In this document: positions 22,001 to 36,200 of the stretch, in pieces
Layout of the letters: every line of letters begins with the position of its first letter
How positions within the stretch are numbered: position 1 is the stretch's first letter
Source of the DNA: Cinclus cinclus
Lineage: Eukaryota; Chordata; Aves; Passeriformes; Cinclidae
DNA: 64,000 nucleotides
Assembly (NCBI RefSeq): GCF_963662255.1
Contig: NW_026912176.1
Location: 216,001-280,000, forward strand
Direction of reading: 5' to 3'
Notes under the pieces: generated by a model
Databases searched by the model: none
What the model saw: only the letters and a program-made list of their open reading frames with translations
What the model was told of the DNA's origin: nothing
Translations under genes and position numbers: made by a program

Positions 22001-24150
22001 GGACGGGCCGCAGGCAAGTTGGCTTTGAAAGGAGGTACTTCCACCCAAGAAGCCAAACTCAAGAGACCACTTGGCAGATGTCATTTTGTAGGGCACGTTT
22101 CGGCCTCCGATGGCAGCCAGGTTTGGAGGAGGGGGCAGCTTTGGTCTGGGAGAAATCCTCGTCCTTATGGAATTTTTGTAGGCAAAAGCCCTGCATGGGC
22201 CGCAGGCAAGTTAGGCAAGTTGCTTTGAAAGGAGGCACTTTCCCCCAAGAAGCCAAACTCAAGAACCCACAATGCAGATGTCATTTTGTAGGGCGCGTTT
22301 GGGCCTCCGATGGCAGCCAGGTTTGGAGGAGGGGGCAGCTTTGGTCTGGGAGAAATCCTCGTCCTTATGGAATTTTTGTAGGCAAAAGCCCAGGACGGGC
22401 CGCAGGCAAGTTGGCTTTGAAAGGAGGCACTTCCACCCAAGAAGCCAAACTCAAGAGCCCACTTGGCAGGTGTCATTTTGTAGGGCACGTTTGGGCCTCC
22501 AATGGCAGCCAGGTTTGGAGGAGGGGGCAGCTTTGGTCTGGGAGAAATCCTCGTCCTTATGGAATTTTTGGAGGCAAACGCCCTGCATGGGCCGCAGGCA
22601 AGTTGACTCCGAAAGGAGGCACTTTTCCCCAGGAAGCCAAACTCAAGAACCCTCAATGCAGGTGTCATTTTGTGGGGCGCGTTTGGGCCTCCGATGGCAG
22701 CCAGGTTTGGAGGAGGGGGTAGCTTTGGTCTGGGAGAAATCCTCGTCCTTCTGGAATTTTTGGAGGCAAAAGCCCAGGACGGGCCGCAGGCAAGTTAGGC
22801 AATTTGGCTCCGAAAGGAGGCACTTTTCCCCAAGAAGCCAAACTCAAGAGCCCACTTGTCAGATGTCATTTAGTAGGGCGCGTTTGGGCCTCTGATGGCA
22901 GCCAGGTTTGGAGGAGGGGGCAGCTTTGGTCTGGGAGAAATCCTCGTCCTTATGGAATTTTTGTAGGCAAAAGCCCAGCACGGGCCGCAGGCTAGTTAGG
23001 CAAGTTGGCTCCGAAAGGAGGCACTTTTCCCCAAGAAGCCAAACTCAAGAGCCCACTTGGCAGGTGTCATTTTGTAGGGCGCGTTTGGGCCTCCGATGTC
23101 AGCCAGGTTTGGAGGAGGGGGCAGCTTTGGTCTGGGAGAAATCCTCGTCCTTATGGAATTTTTGGAGGCAAAAGCCCTGCATGGGCCGCCGGCAAGTTGA
23201 CTCCGAAAGGAGGCACTTTTCCCCAAGAAGCCAAACTCAAGAGCCCGCTTGGCAGGTGTCATTTTGTAGGGCGCGTTTGGGCCTCCGATGGCAGCCAGGT
23301 TTGGCGGAGGGGGCAGCTTTGGTCTGGGAGGAATCCTCGTCCTTATGGAATTTTTGTAGGCAAAAGCCCTGCATCGGCCGCCGGCAAGTTGACTCCGAAA
23401 GGAGGCAATTTTCCCCAAGAAGCCAAACTCAAGAGCCCACTTGGCAGGTGTCATTTTGTAGGGCGCGTTTGGGCCTCCGATGGAAGCCAGGTTTGGAGGA
23501 GGGGGCAGCTTTGGTCTGGGAGAAATCCTCGTCCTTATGGAATTTTTGGAGGCAAAACCCCTGCATGAGCCTCAGGCAAGTTGACTCCGAAAGGAGGCAC
23601 TTTTCCCCAGAAAGCCAAACTCAAGAGCCCACTTGGCAGATGTCATTTTGTAGGGCGCGTTTGGGCCTCCGATGGCAGCCAGGTTTGGAGGGGGGGGCAG
23701 CTTTGGTCTGGGAGGAATCCTCGTCCTTATGGAATTTTTGTAGCAAAAGCCCGGGACGGGACGCAGGCAAGTTGGTTTTGAAAGGAGTCACTTTTCCCCA
23801 AGAAGCCAAACTCAAGAGCCCACTTGGCAGGTGTCATTTTCTAGGGCGCGTTTGGGCCTCCGATGTCAGCCAGGTTTGGAGGAGGGGGCAGCTTTGGTCT
23901 GGGAGAAATCCTCGTCCTTATGGAATTTTTGGAGGCAAAAACCCCGCATGGGCCGCAGGCAAGTTAGGCAAGTTGACTCCGAATGGAGGCACTTTTCCCC
24001 AAGAAGCCAAACTCAAGAACCCTCAATGCAGATGTCATTTTGTGGGGCGCGTTTGGGCCTCCGATGGCAGCCAGGTTTGGAGGAGGGGGCAGCTTTGGTC
24101 TGGGAGAAATCCTCGTCCTTATGGAATTTTTGTAGTCTAAAGCCCAGCAC
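19064..24150. repeat. Satellite sub-block with mosaic of left-array types
   Basis: About 26 monomers. 19.06-19.72 kb continues the 5.7-6.4 kb type. 20.3-21.6 kb matches 1.3-2.4 kb. About 21.24-22.26 kb matches 6.36-7.38 kb at offset 14880, and the last extra-A monomer is at about 21677. At 23691 the G tract is lengthened (ggaggggggggcagc, one A->G change), seen again near 61231. At 20776 agaaatagtcgtcc is a rare CC->AG double change. Confidence 0.7.
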
Positions 24151-27100
24151 GGGCCGCAGGCTAGTTAGGCAAGTTGGCTTTGAAAGGAGGCACTTTTCCG
24201 CAAGAAGCCAAACTCAAGAGCCCACTTGGCAAATGTCATTTTGTAGGGCGCGTTTGGGCCTCCGATGGCAGCCAGGTTTGGAGGAGGGGGCAGCTTTGGT
24301 CTGGGAGAAATCCTCGTCCTTATGGAATTTTTGGAGGCAAAAGCCCAGGACGGGCCGCAGGCAAGTTGGCTTTGAAAGGAGGCACTTCCACCCAAGAAGC
24401 CAAACTCAAGAGCCCACTTGGCAGGTGTCATTTTGTAGGGCACGTTTGGGCCTCCGATGGCAGCCAGGTTTGGAGGAGGGGGCAGCTTTGGTCTGGGAGA
24501 AATCCTCGTCCTTCTGGAATTTTTGTAGGGAAAAGCCCTGCATGGGCCGCAGGCAAGTTGACTCCGAAAGGAGGCACTTTTCCCCAGGAAGCCAAACTCA
24601 AGAACCCTCAATGCAGGTGTCATTTTGTGGGGCGCGTTTGGGCCTCCGATGGCAGCCAGGTTTGGAGGAGGGGGCAGCTTTGGTCTGGGAGAAATCCTCG
24701 TCCTTCTGGAATTTTTGGAGGCAAAAGCCCAGGACGGGCCGCAGGCAAGTTAGGCAATTTGGCTCCGAATGGAGGCACTTTTCCCCAAGAAGCCAAACTC
24801 AAGAGCCCACTTGGCAGATGTCATTTTGTAGGGCGCGTTTGGGCCTCTGATGGCAGCCAGGTTTGGAGGAGGGGGCAGCTTTGGTCTGGGAGAAATCCTC
24901 GTCCTTATGGAATTTTTGGAGGCAAAAGCCCTGCATGGGCCGCCGGCAAGTTGACTCCGAAAGGAGGCACTTTTCCCCCGGAAGCCAAACTCAAGAGCCC
25001 GCTTGGCAGATGTCATTTTGTAGGGCGCGTTTGGGCCTCCGATGGCAGCCAGGTTTGGCGGAGGGGGCAGCTTTGGTCTGGGAGAAATCCTCGTCCTTAT
25101 GGAATTTTTGTAGCAAACGTCCGGGACTGGACGCAGGCAAGTTGGTTTTGAAAGGAGTCACTTTTCCCCAAGAAGCCAATCTCAAGAGCCCACAATGCAG
25201 ATGTCATTTTGTAGGGCGCGTTTGGGCCTCCGATGGCAGCCAGGTTTGGAGGAGGGAGCAGCTTTGGTCTGGGAGAAATCCTTGTCCTTCTGGAATTTTT
25301 GTAGGCAAAAGCCCAGGACGGGCCGCAGGCAAGTTAGGCAAGTTGGCTTTGAAAGGAGGCACTTTTCCCCAAGAAGCCAAACTCAAGAGCCCACTTGGCA
25401 GGTGTCATTTTGTAGGGCGCGTTTGGGCCTCCGATGGCAGCCAGGTTTGGAGGAGGGGGCAGCTTTGGTCTGGGAGAAATCCTCGTCCTTATGGAATTTT
25501 TGGAGGCAAAAGCCCAGGACGGGCCGCAGGCAAGTTAGGCAAGTTGGCTCCGAAAGGAGGCACTTTTCCCCAAGAAGCCAAACTCAAGAACCCACAATGC
25601 AGATGTCATTTTGTAGGGCGCGTTTGGGCCTCCGATGGCAGCCAGGTTTGGAGGAGGGGGCAGCTTTGGTCTGGGAGGAATCCTCGTCCTTATGGAATTT
25701 TTGGAGGCAACAGCCCAGGAAGGGCCGCAGGCAAGTTGGCTTTGAAAGGAGGTACTTCCACCCAAGAAGCCAAACTCAAGAGCCCACTTGGCAGATGTCA
25801 TTTTGTAGGGCGCGTTTGGGCCTCTGATGGCAGCAAGGTTTGGAGGAGGGGGCAGCTTTGGTCTGGGAGAAATCCTCGTCCTTATGGAATTTTTGTAGCA
25901 AAAGCCCGGGACGGGACGCAGGCAAGTTGGTTTTGAAAGGAGTCACTTTTCCCCAAGAAGCCAAACTCAAGAGCCCACTTGGCAGGTGTCATTTTGTAGG
26001 GCACGTTTGGGCCTCGATGGCAGCCAGGTTTGGAGGAGGGGGCAGCTTTGGTCTGGGAGAAATCCTCGTCCTTCTGGAATTTTTGGAGGCAAAAGCCCAG
26101 GAAGGGCCGCAGACAAGTTAGGCAAGTTGGCTCCGAAAGGAGGCACTTTTCCCCAAGAAGCCAAACTCAAGAACCCTCGATGCAGATGTCATTTTGTGGG
26201 GCGCGTTTGGGCCTCCGATGGCAGCCAGGTTTGGAGGAGGGGGCAGCTTTGGTCTGGGAGAAATCCTCGTCCTTATGGAATTTTTGTAGTCTAAAGCCCA
26301 GCACGGGCTGTAGGCAAGTTGGCTCCGAAAGGAGGCACTTTCCCCCAAGAAGCCAAACTCAGGAGCCCACTTGGCAGATGTCATTTTGTAGGGCGCGTTT
26401 GGGCCACCGATGGCAGCTAGGTTTGGAGGAGGGGGCAGCTTTGGTCTGGGAGAAATCCTCGTCCTTATGGAATTTTTGTAGGCCAAAGCCCAGAATGGGC
26501 TGCAGGCTAGTTAGGCAAGTTGGCTTTGAAAGGAGGCACTTTTCCGCAAGAAGCCAATCTCAAGAGCCCACTTGGCAGATGTCATTTTGTAGGGCGCGTT
26601 TGGGCCTCCGATGGCAGCCAGGTTTGGAGGAGGGGGCAGCTTTGGTCTGGGAGAAATCCTCGTCCTTATGGAATTTTTGGAGGCAAAAGCCCAGGACGGG
26701 CCGCAGGCAAGTTGGCTTTGAAAGGAGGCACTTCCACCCAAGAAGCCAAACTCAAGAGCCCACTTGGCAGGTGTCATTTTGTAGGGCACGTTTGGGCCTC
26801 CGATGGCAGCCAGGTTTGGAGGAGGGGGCAGCTTTGGTCTGGGAGAAATCCTCGTCCTTCTGGAATTTTTGTAGGGAAAAGCTCTGCATGGGCCGCAGGA
26901 ACGTTGACTCCGAAAGGAGGCACTTTTCCCCAGGAAGCCAAACTCAAGAACCCTCAATGCAGGTGTCATTTTGTGGGGCGCGTTTGGGCCTCCGATGGCA
27001 GCCAGGTTTGGAGGAGGGGGCAGCTTTGGTCTGGGAGAAATCCTCGTCCTTCTGGAATTTTTGGAGGCAAAAGCCCAGGACGGGCCGCCGGCAAGTTAGG

Positions 27101-27200
27101 CAAGTTGGCTCCGAAAGGAGGCACTTTTCCCCAAGAAGCCAAACTCAAGAGCCCACTTGGCAGATGTCATTTTGTGGGGCGCGTTTGGGCCTCTGATGGC
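24151..27200. repeat. 12-monomer repeat (offset 2346)
   Basis: About 24.17-24.85 kb aligns with 26.51-27.20 kb at offset 2346. Both copies carry gtagggaaaagc (24527 and 26873) followed by the cttttccccaggaag linker. The later copy has extra changes (agctctgcatgg, ggaacgttgac near 26880-26906). The intervening sequence is ordinary satellite. Confidence 0.7.
25850..26288. repeat. Two-monomer block duplicated at 29951-30389
   Basis: Aligned at offset 4101 with few differences. Both copies share a rare one-base deletion, gggcctcgatgg for gggcctccgatgg (26010-26020 and 30111-30120), which shows common descent. They also share cccaggaagggcc. The copies part at gtagtctaaag (26288) against gtaggcaaaag (30389). 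Confidence 0.75.
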
Positions 27201-30200
27201 AGCCAGGTTTGGAGGAGGGGGCAGCTTTGGTCTGGGAGAAATCCTCGTCCTTATGGAATTTTTGTAGTCTAAAGCCCAGCACGGGCCGCAGTCTAGTTAG
27301 GCAAGTTGGCTTTGAAAGGAGGCACTTTTCCCCAGAAAGCCAAACTCAAGAGCCCACTTGGCAGATGTCATTTTGTAGGGCGCGTTTGGGCCTCCGATGG
27401 CAGCCAGGTTTGGAGGAGGGGGCAGCTTTGGTCTGGGAGAAATCCTCGTCCTTATGGAATTTTTGTAGGCAAAAGCCCAGGACCGGCCGCAGGCAAGTTG
27501 GCTTTGAAAGGAGGCACTTCCACCCAAGAAGCCAAACTCAAGAGCCCACTTGGCAGGTGTCATTTTGTAGGGCACGTTTGGGCCTCCGATGGCAGCCAGG
27601 TTTGGAGGAGGGGGCAGCTTTGGTCTGGGAGAAATCCTCGTCCTTATGGAATTTTTGTAGGCAAAAGCCCTGCATGGGCCGCAGGCAAGTTGACTCCGAA
27701 AGGAGGCACTTTTCCCCAGGAAGCCAAAATCAAGAACCCTCAATGCAGGTGTCATTTTGTAGGGCGCGTTTGGTCCTCCGATGGCAGCCAGGTTTGGAGG
27801 AGGGGGCAGCTTTGGTCTGGGAGAAATCCTCGTCCTTATGGAATTTTTGTAGTCTAAAGCCCAGCACGGGCCGCAGGCAAGTTGGTTTTGAAAGGAGTCA
27901 CTTTTCCCCAAGAAGCCAAACTCAAGAGCCCACTTGGCAGGTGTCATTTTGTAGGGCGCGTTTGGGCCTCCGATGTCAGCCAGGTTTGGAGGAGGGGGCA
28001 GCTTTGGTCTGGGAGAAATCCTCGTCCTTATGGAATTTTTGTAGGGAAAAACCCCGCATGGGCCGCAGGCAAGTTAGGCAAGTTGGCTTTGAAAGGAGGC
28101 ACTTTTCCCCAAGAAGCCAAACTCAAGAACTCACAATGCAGATGTCATTTTGTAGGGCGCGTTTGGGCCTCCAATGGCAGCCAGGTTTGGAGGAGGGGGC
28201 AGCTTTGGTCTGGGAGAAATCCTCGTCCTTATGGAATTTTTGTAGCAAAAGCCCAGGACGGGCCGCAGGCAAGTTAGGCAAGTTGGCTCCGAAAGGAGGC
28301 ACTTTTCCCCAAGAAGCCAAACTCAAGAACCCTCAATGCAGATGTCATTTTGTGGAGCGCGTTTGGGCCTCCGATGGCAGCCAGGTTTGGAGGAGGGGGC
28401 AGCTTTGGTCTGGGAGAAATCCTCGTCCTTATGGAATTTTTGTAGTCTAAAGCCCAGCACGGGCTGCAGGCAAGTTGGCTTTGAAAGGAGGCACTTTCCC
28501 CCAAGAAGCCAAACTCAGGAGCCCACTTGGCAGATGTCATTTTGTAGGGCGCGTTTGGGCCACCGATGGCAGCCAGGTTTGGAGGAGGGGGCAGCTTTGG
28601 TCTGGGAGAAATCCTCGTCCTTCTGGAATTTTTGGAGGGAAAAGCCCAGGACGGGCCGCAGGCAAGTTGGCTTTGAAAGGAGGTACTTCCACCCAAGAAG
28701 CCAAACTCAAGAGCCCACTTGGCAGATGTCATTTTGTAGGGCGCGTTTGGGCCTCCGATGGCAGCCAGGTTTGGAGGAGGGGGCAGCTTTGGTCTGGGAG
28801 AAATCCTCGTCCTTATGGAATTTTTGTAGGCAAAAGCCCAGGACGGGCCGCAGGCAAGTTGGCTTTGAAAGGAGGTACTTCCACCCAAGAAGCCAAACTC
28901 AAGAGCCCACTTGGCAGATGTCATTTTGTAGGGCGCGTTTGGGCCTCCGATGGCAGCCAGGTTTGGAGGAGGGGGCAGCTTTGGTCTGGGAGAAATCCTC
29001 GTCCTTATGGAATTTTTGTAGGCAAAAGCCCAGGACGGGCCGCAGGCAAGTTGGCTTTGAAAGGAGGCACTTCCACCCAAGAAGCCAAACTCAAGAGCCC
29101 ACTTGGCAGATGTCATTTTGTAGGTCACGTTTGGGCCTCCGATGGCAGCCAGGTTTGGAGGAGGGGGCAGCTTTGGTCTGGGAGAAATCCTCGTCCTTCT
29201 GGAATTTTTGTAGGCAAAAGCCCTGCATGGGCCACAGGCAAGTTGGCTTTGAAAGGAGGCACTTCCACCCAAGAAGCCAAACTCAAGAGCCCACTTGGCA
29301 GATGTCATTTTGTAGGGCGCGTTTGGGCCTCCGATGGCAGCCAGGTTTGGAGGAGGGGGCAGCTTTGGTCTGGGAGAAATCCTTGTACTTATGGAATTTT
29401 TGTAGGCAAAAGCCCAGGACGGGCCGCAGGCAAGTTAGGCATGTTGGCTTTGAAAGGAGGCACTTTTCCCCAAGAAGCCAAACTCAAGAACCCGCAATGC
29501 AGATGTCCTTTTGTAGGGCGCGTTTGGGCCTCTGATGGCAGCCAGGTTTGGAGGAGGGGGCAGTTTTGGTCTGGGAGAAATCCTCGTCCTTATGGAATTT
29601 TTGTACTCAAAAGCCCAGGACGGGCCGCAGGCAAGTTAGGCATTTTGGCTCCGAAAGGAAGCACTTTTCCCCAAGAACCCAAACTCAAGAGCCCACTTGG
29701 CAGATGTCATTTTGTAGGGCGCGTTTGGGCCTCCGATGGCAGCCAGGTTTGGAGGAGGGGGCAGCTTTGGTCTGGGAGAAATCCCCGTCCCTATGGAATT
29801 TTTGTCGGCAAAAGCCCTGCATGGGCCGAAGGCAAGTTGACTCCGAAAGGAGGCACTTTTCCCCAGGAAGCCAAACTCAAGAGCCCACTTGGCAGATGTC
29901 ATTTTGTAGGGCGCGTTTGGGCCTCCGATGGCAGCCAGGTTTGGAGGAGGGGGCAGCTTTGGTCTGGGAGAAATCCTCGTCCTTATGGAATTTTTGTAGC
30001 AAAAGCCCGGGACGGGACGCAGGCAAGTTGGTTTTGAAAGGAGTCACTTTTCCCCAAGAAGCCAAACTCAAGAGCCCACTTGGCAGGTGTCATTTTGTAG
30101 GGCACGTTTGGGCCTCGATGGCAGCCAGGTTTGGAGGAGGGGGCAGCTTTGGTCTGGGAGAAATCCTCGTCCTTCTGGAATTTTTGGAGGCAAAAGCCCA

Positions 30201-33200
30201 GGAAGGGCCTCAGGCAAGTTAGGCAAGTTGGCTCCGAAAGGAGGCACTTTTCCCCAAGAAGCCAAACTCAAGAACCCTCAATGCAGATGTCATTTTGTGG
30301 GGCGCGTTTGGGCCTCCGATGGCAGCCAGGTTTGGAGGAGGGGGCAGCTTTGGTCTGGGAGAAATCCTCGTCCTTATGGAATTTTTGTAGGCAAAAGCCC
30401 AGAATGGGCTGCAGGCTAGTTAGGCAAGTTGGCTTTGAAAGGAGGCACTTTTCCGCAAGAAGCCAATCTCAAGAGCCCACTTGGCAGATGTCATTTTGTA
30501 GGGCGCGTTTGGGCCTCCGATGGCAGCCAGGTTTGGAGGAGGGGGCAGCTTTGGTCTGGGAGAAATCCTCGTCCTTATGGAATTTTTGTAGGCAAAAGCC
30601 CAGCACGGGCCGCAGGCAAGTTGGCTTTGAAAGGAGGCACTTCCACCCAAGAAGCCAAACTCAAGAGCCCACTTGGCAGGTGTCATTTTGTAGGGCACGT
30701 TTGGGCCTCCGATGGCAGCCAGGTTTGGAGGAGGGGGCAGCTTTGGTCTGGGAGAAATCCTCGTCCTTCTGGAATTTTTGGAGGCAAAAGCCCAGGACGG
30801 GCCGCCGGCAAGTTAGGCAAGTTGGCTTTGAAAGGAGGCACTTCCACCCAAGAAGCCAAACTCAAGAGCCCACTTGGCAGATGTCATTTTGTGGGGCGCG
30901 TTTGGGCCTCTGATGGCAGCCAGGTTTGGAGGAGGGGGCAGCTTTGGTCTGGGAGAAATCCTCGTCCTTATGGAATTTTTGTAGGCAAAAGCCCAGGATG
31001 GGCCGCAGGCAAGTTGGCTTTGAAAGGAGGTACTTCCACCCAAGAAGCCAAACTCAAGAGCCCACTTGGCAGGTGTCATTTTGTAGGGCACGTTTGGGCC
31101 TCCGATGGCAGCCAGGTTTGGAGGAGGGGGCAGCTTTGGTCTGGGAGAAATCCTCGTCCTTATGGAATTTTTGTAGGCAAAAGCCCAGGACGGGCCGCAG
31201 GCAAGTTGGCTTTGAAAGGAGGCACTTCCACCCAAGAAGCCAAACTCAAGAGCCCACTTGGCAGATGTCATTTTGTAGGGCACGTTTGGGCCTCGGATGG
31301 CAGCCAGGTTTGGAGGAGGGGGCAGCTTTGGTCTGGGAGAAATCCTCGTCCTTATGGAATTTTTGTAGCAAAAGCCCGGGACGGGACACAGGCAAGTTGG
31401 TTTTGAAAGGAGTCACTTTTCCCCAAGAAGCCAAACTCAAGAGCCCACTTGGCAGGTGTCATTTTGTAGGGCACGTTTGGGCCTCTGATGGCAGCCAGGT
31501 TTGGAGGAGGGGGCAGCTTTGGCCTGGGAGAAATCCTCGTCCTTATGGAATTTTTGGAGGCAAAAGCCCAGGACGGGCCGCAGGCAAGTTAGGCAAGTTG
31601 GCTCCGAAAGGAGGCACTTTTCCCCAAGAAGCCAAACTGAAGAACCTTCAATGCAGATGTCATTTTGTGGGGCGCGTTTGGGCCTCCGATGGCAGCCAGG
31701 TTTGGAGGAGGGGGCAGCTTTGGTCTGGGAGAAATCCTCGTCCTTCTGGAATTTTTGTAGCAAAAGCCCGGGACGGGACACAGGCAAGTTGGTTTTGAAA
31801 GGAGTCACTTTTCCCCAAGAAGCCAAACTCAAGAGCCCACTTGGCAGGTGTCATTTTGTAGGGCACGTTTGGGCCTCCGATGGCAGCCAGGTTTGGAGGA
31901 GGGGGCAGCTTTGGTCTGGGAGAAATCCTCGTCCTTCTGGAATTTTTGGAGGGAAAAGCCCAGGACGGGCCGCAGGCAAGTTAGGCAAGTTGGCTCCGAA
32001 AGGAGGCACTTTTCCCCAGGAAGCCAAACTCAAGAACCCTCAATGCAGGTGTCATTTTGTGGGGCGCGTTTGGGCCTCCGATGGCAGCCAGGTTTGGAGG
32101 AGGGGGCAGCTTTGGTCTGGGAGAAATCCTCGTCCTTATGGAATTTTTGGAGGCAAAAGCCCAGGACGGGCCGCAGGCAAGTTAGGCAATTTGGCTCCGA
32201 AAGGAGTCACTTTTCCCCAAGAAGCCAAACTCAAGAGCCCACTTGGCAGATGTCATTTTGTAGGGCGCGTTTGGGCCTCTGATGGCAGCCAGGTTTGGAG
32301 GAGGGGGCAGCTTTGGTCTGGGAGAAATCCTCGTCCTTCTGGAATTTTTGGAGGCAAAAGCCCAGCACAGGCCGCAGGCAAGTTAGGCAAGTTGACTCCG
32401 AAAGGAGGCACTTTTCCCCAAGAAGCCAAACTCAAGAGCCCACTTGGCAGGTGTCATTTTGTAGGGCGCGTTTGGGCCTCCGATGGCAGCCAGGGTTGGA
32501 GGAGGGGGCAGCTTTGGTCTGGGAGAAATCCTCGTCCTTATGGAATTTTTGGAGGCAAAAGCCCTGCATGGGCCGCAGGCAAGTTGACTCCGAAAGGAGG
32601 CACTTTTCCCCAAGAAGCCAAACTCAAGAGCCCGCTTGGCAGATGTCATTTTGTAGGGCGCGTTTGGGCCTCCGATGGCAGCCAGGTTTGGCGGAGGGGG
32701 CAGCTTTGGTCTGGGAGGAATCCTCGTCCTTATGGAATTTTTGTAGCAAACGTCCGGGACGGGACGCAGGCAAGTTGGTTTTGAAAGGAGTCACTTTTCC
32801 CCAAGAAGCCAAACTCAAGAGCCCACTTGGCAGATGTCATTTTGTAGGGCGCGTTTGGGCCTCCGATGGCAGCCAGGTTTGGAGGAGGGGGCAGCTTTGG
32901 TCTGGGAGAAATCCTTGTCCTTATGGAATTTTTGTAGGCAAAAGCCCAGGACGGGCCGCACGCAAGTTAGGCAAGTTGGCTTTGAAAGGAGGCACTTTTC
33001 CCCAAGAAGCCAAACTCAAGAACCCACAATGCAGATGTCATTTTGTAGGGCGCGTTTGGGCCTCCGATGGCAGCTAGGTTTGGAGGTGGGGGCAGCTTTG
33101 TTCTGGGAGAAATCCTCGTCCTTATGGAATTTTTGTAGGCAAAAGCCCTGCATGGGCCGCCGGCAAGTTGACTCCGAAAGGAGGCAATTTTACCCAAGAA

Positions 33201-36200
33201 GCCAAACTCAAGAGCCCACTTGGCAGGTGTCATTTTGTAGGGCGCGTTTGGGCCTCCGATGGCAGCCAGGTTTGGAGGAGGGGGCAGCTTTGGTCTGGGA
33301 GGAATCCTCGTCCTTATGGAATTTTTGTAGCAAAAGCCCAGGACGGGACGCAGGCAAGTTGGTTTTGAAAGGAGTCACTTTTCCCCAAGAAGCCAAACTC
33401 AAGAGCCGACTTGGCAGGTGTCATTTTGTAGGGTGCGTTTGGGCCTCCGATGTCAGCCAGGTTTGGAGGAGGGGGCAGCTTTGGTCTGGGAGAAATCCTC
33501 GTCCTTATGGAATTTTTGTAGGCAAAAACCCCACATGGGCCGCAGGCAAGTTAGGCAAGTTGACTCCGAAAGGAGGCACTTTTCCCCAAGAAGCCAAACT
33601 CAAGAACCCTCAATGCAGATGTCATTTTGTGGGGCGCGTTTGGGCCTCCGATGGCAGCCAGGTTTGGAGGAGGGGGCAGCTTTGGTCTGGGAGAAATCCT
33701 CGTCCTTATGGAATTTTTGTAGTCTAAAGCCCAGCACGGGCCGCAGGCTAGTTAGGCAAGTTGGCTTTGAAAGGAGGCACTTTTCCGCAAGAAGCCAAAC
33801 TCAAGAGCCCACTTGGCAGATGTCATTTTGTAGGGCGCGTTTGGGCCTCTGATGGCAGCCAGGTTTGGAGGAGGGGGCAGCTTTGGTCTGGGAGAAATCC
33901 TCGTCCTTATGGAATTTTTGTAGCAAAAGCCCAGGACGGGCCGCAGGCAAGTTGGCTTTGAAAGGAGGCACTTCCACCCAAGAAGCCAAACTCAAGAGCC
34001 CACTTGGCAGGTGTCATTTTGTAGGGCACGTTTGGGCCTCCGATGGCAGCCAGGTTTGGAGGAGGGGGCAGCTTTGGTCTGGGAGAAATCCTCGTCCTTC
34101 TGGAATTTTTGTAGGCAAAAGCCCTGCATGGGCCGCAGGCAAGTTGACTCCGAAAGGAGGCACTTTTCCCCAGGAAGCCAAACTCAAGAACCCTCAATGC
34201 AGGTGTCATTTGGTGGGGCGCGTTTGGGCCTCCGATGGCAGCCAGGTTTGGAGGAGGGGGCAGCTTTGGTCTGGGAGAAATCCTCGTCCTTATGGAATTT
34301 TTGTAGGCAAAAGCCCAGGACGGGCCGCAGGCAAGTTGGCTTTGAAAGGAGGTACTTCCACCCAAGAAGCCAAACTCAAGAGCCCACTTGGCAGATGTCA
34401 TTTTGTAGGGCACGTTTCGGCCTCCGATGGCAGCCAGGTTTGGAGGAGGGGGCAGCTTTGGTCTGGGAGAAATCCTCGTCCTTATGGAATTTTTGTAGGC
34501 AAAAACCCCGCATTGGCCGCAGGCAAGTTAGGCAAGTTGCTTTGAAAGGAGGCACTTTCCCCCAAGAAGCCAAACTCAAGAAGCCTCAATGCAGATGTCA
34601 TTTTGTGGGGCGCGTTTGGGCCTCCGATGGCAGCCAGGTTTGGAGGAGGGGGCAGCTTTGGTCTGGGAGAAATCCTCGTCCTTATGGAATTTTTGTAGTC
34701 TAAAGCCCAGCACGGGCTGCAGGCAAGTTGGCTTTGAAAGGAGGCACTTTCCCCCAAGAAGCCAAACTCAGGAGCCCACTTGGCAGATGTCATTTTGTAG
34801 GGCGCGTTTGGGCCTCCGATGGCAGCCAGGTTTGGAGGAGGGGGCAGCTTTGGTCTGGGAGAAATCCTCGTCCTTATGGAATTTTTGTAGGCAAAATCCC
34901 ACGACGGGCCGCAGGCAAGTTGGCTTTGAAAGGAGGCACTTCCACCCAAGAAGCCAAACTCAAGAGCCCACTTGGCAGGTGTCATTTTGTAGGGCACGTT
35001 TGGGCCTCCAATGGCAGCCAGGTTTGGAGGAGGGGGCAGCTTTGGTCTGGGAGAAATCCTCGTCCTTATGGAATTTTTGTAGGCAAAAACCCCGCATGGG
35101 CCGCAGGCAAGTTAGGCAAGTTGACTCCGAAAGGAGGCACTTTTCCCCAAGAAGCCAAACTCAAGAACCCTCAATGCAGATGTCATTTTGTGGGGCGCGT
35201 TTGGGCCTCCGATGGCAGCCAGGTTTGGAGGAGGGGACGCTTTGGTCTGGGAGAAATCCTCGTCCTTATGGAATTTTTGTCGTCTAAAGCCCAGCACGGG
35301 CCGCAGGCTAGTTAGGCAAGTTGGCTTTGAAAGGAGGCACTTTTCCGCAAGAAGCCAAACTCAAGAGCCCACTTGGCAGATGTCATTTTGTAGGGCGCGT
35401 TTGGGCCTCCGATGGCAGCCAGGTTTGGAGGAGGGGGCAGCTTTGGTCTGGGAGAAATCCTCGTCCTTATGGAATTTTTGGAGGCAAAAGCCCAGGACGG
35501 GCCGCAGGCAAGTTGGCTTTGAAAGGAGGCACTTCCACCCAAGAAGCCAAACTCAAGAGCCCACTTGGCAGGTGTCATTTTGTAGGGCACGTTTGGGCCT
35601 CCGATGGCAGCCAGGTTTGGAGGAGGGGGCAGCTTTGGTCTGGGAGAAATCCTCGTCCTTCTGGAATTTTTGTAGGCAAAAGCCCTGCATGGGCCGCAGG
35701 CAAGTTGACTCCGAAAGGAGGCACTTTTCCCCAGGAAGCCAAACTCAAGAACCCTCAATGCAGGTGTCATTTTGTGGGGCGCGTTTGGGCCTCCGATGGC
35801 AGCCAGGTTTGGAGGAGGGGGCAGCTTTGGTCTGGGAGAAATCCTCGTCCTTATGGAATTTTTGTAGGCAAAAGCCCAGGACGGGCCGCAGGCAAGTTGG
35901 CTTTGAATGGAGGTACTTCCACACAAGAAGCCAAACTCAAGAGCCCACTTGGAAGATGTCATTTTGTAGGGCACGTTTCGGCCTCCGATGGCAGCCAGGT
36001 TTGGAGGAGGGGGCAGCTTTGGTCTGGGAGAAATCCTCGTCCTTATGGAATTTTTGTAGGCAAAAACCCCGCATGGGCCGCAGGCAAGTTAGGCAAGTTG
36101 CTTTGAAAGGAGGCACTTTTCCCCAAGAAGCCAAACTCAAGAACCCACAATGCAGATGTCATTTTGTAGGGCGCGTTTGCGCCTCCGATGGCAGCCAGGT

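Noticed and set aside
23685..23700. Lengthened G tract as a G-quadruplex site
   Set aside because: It is a single run of about eight G's without three further G-tracts of three or more close by. The telomere-like strand is the better G-quadruplex candidate and is already annotated.
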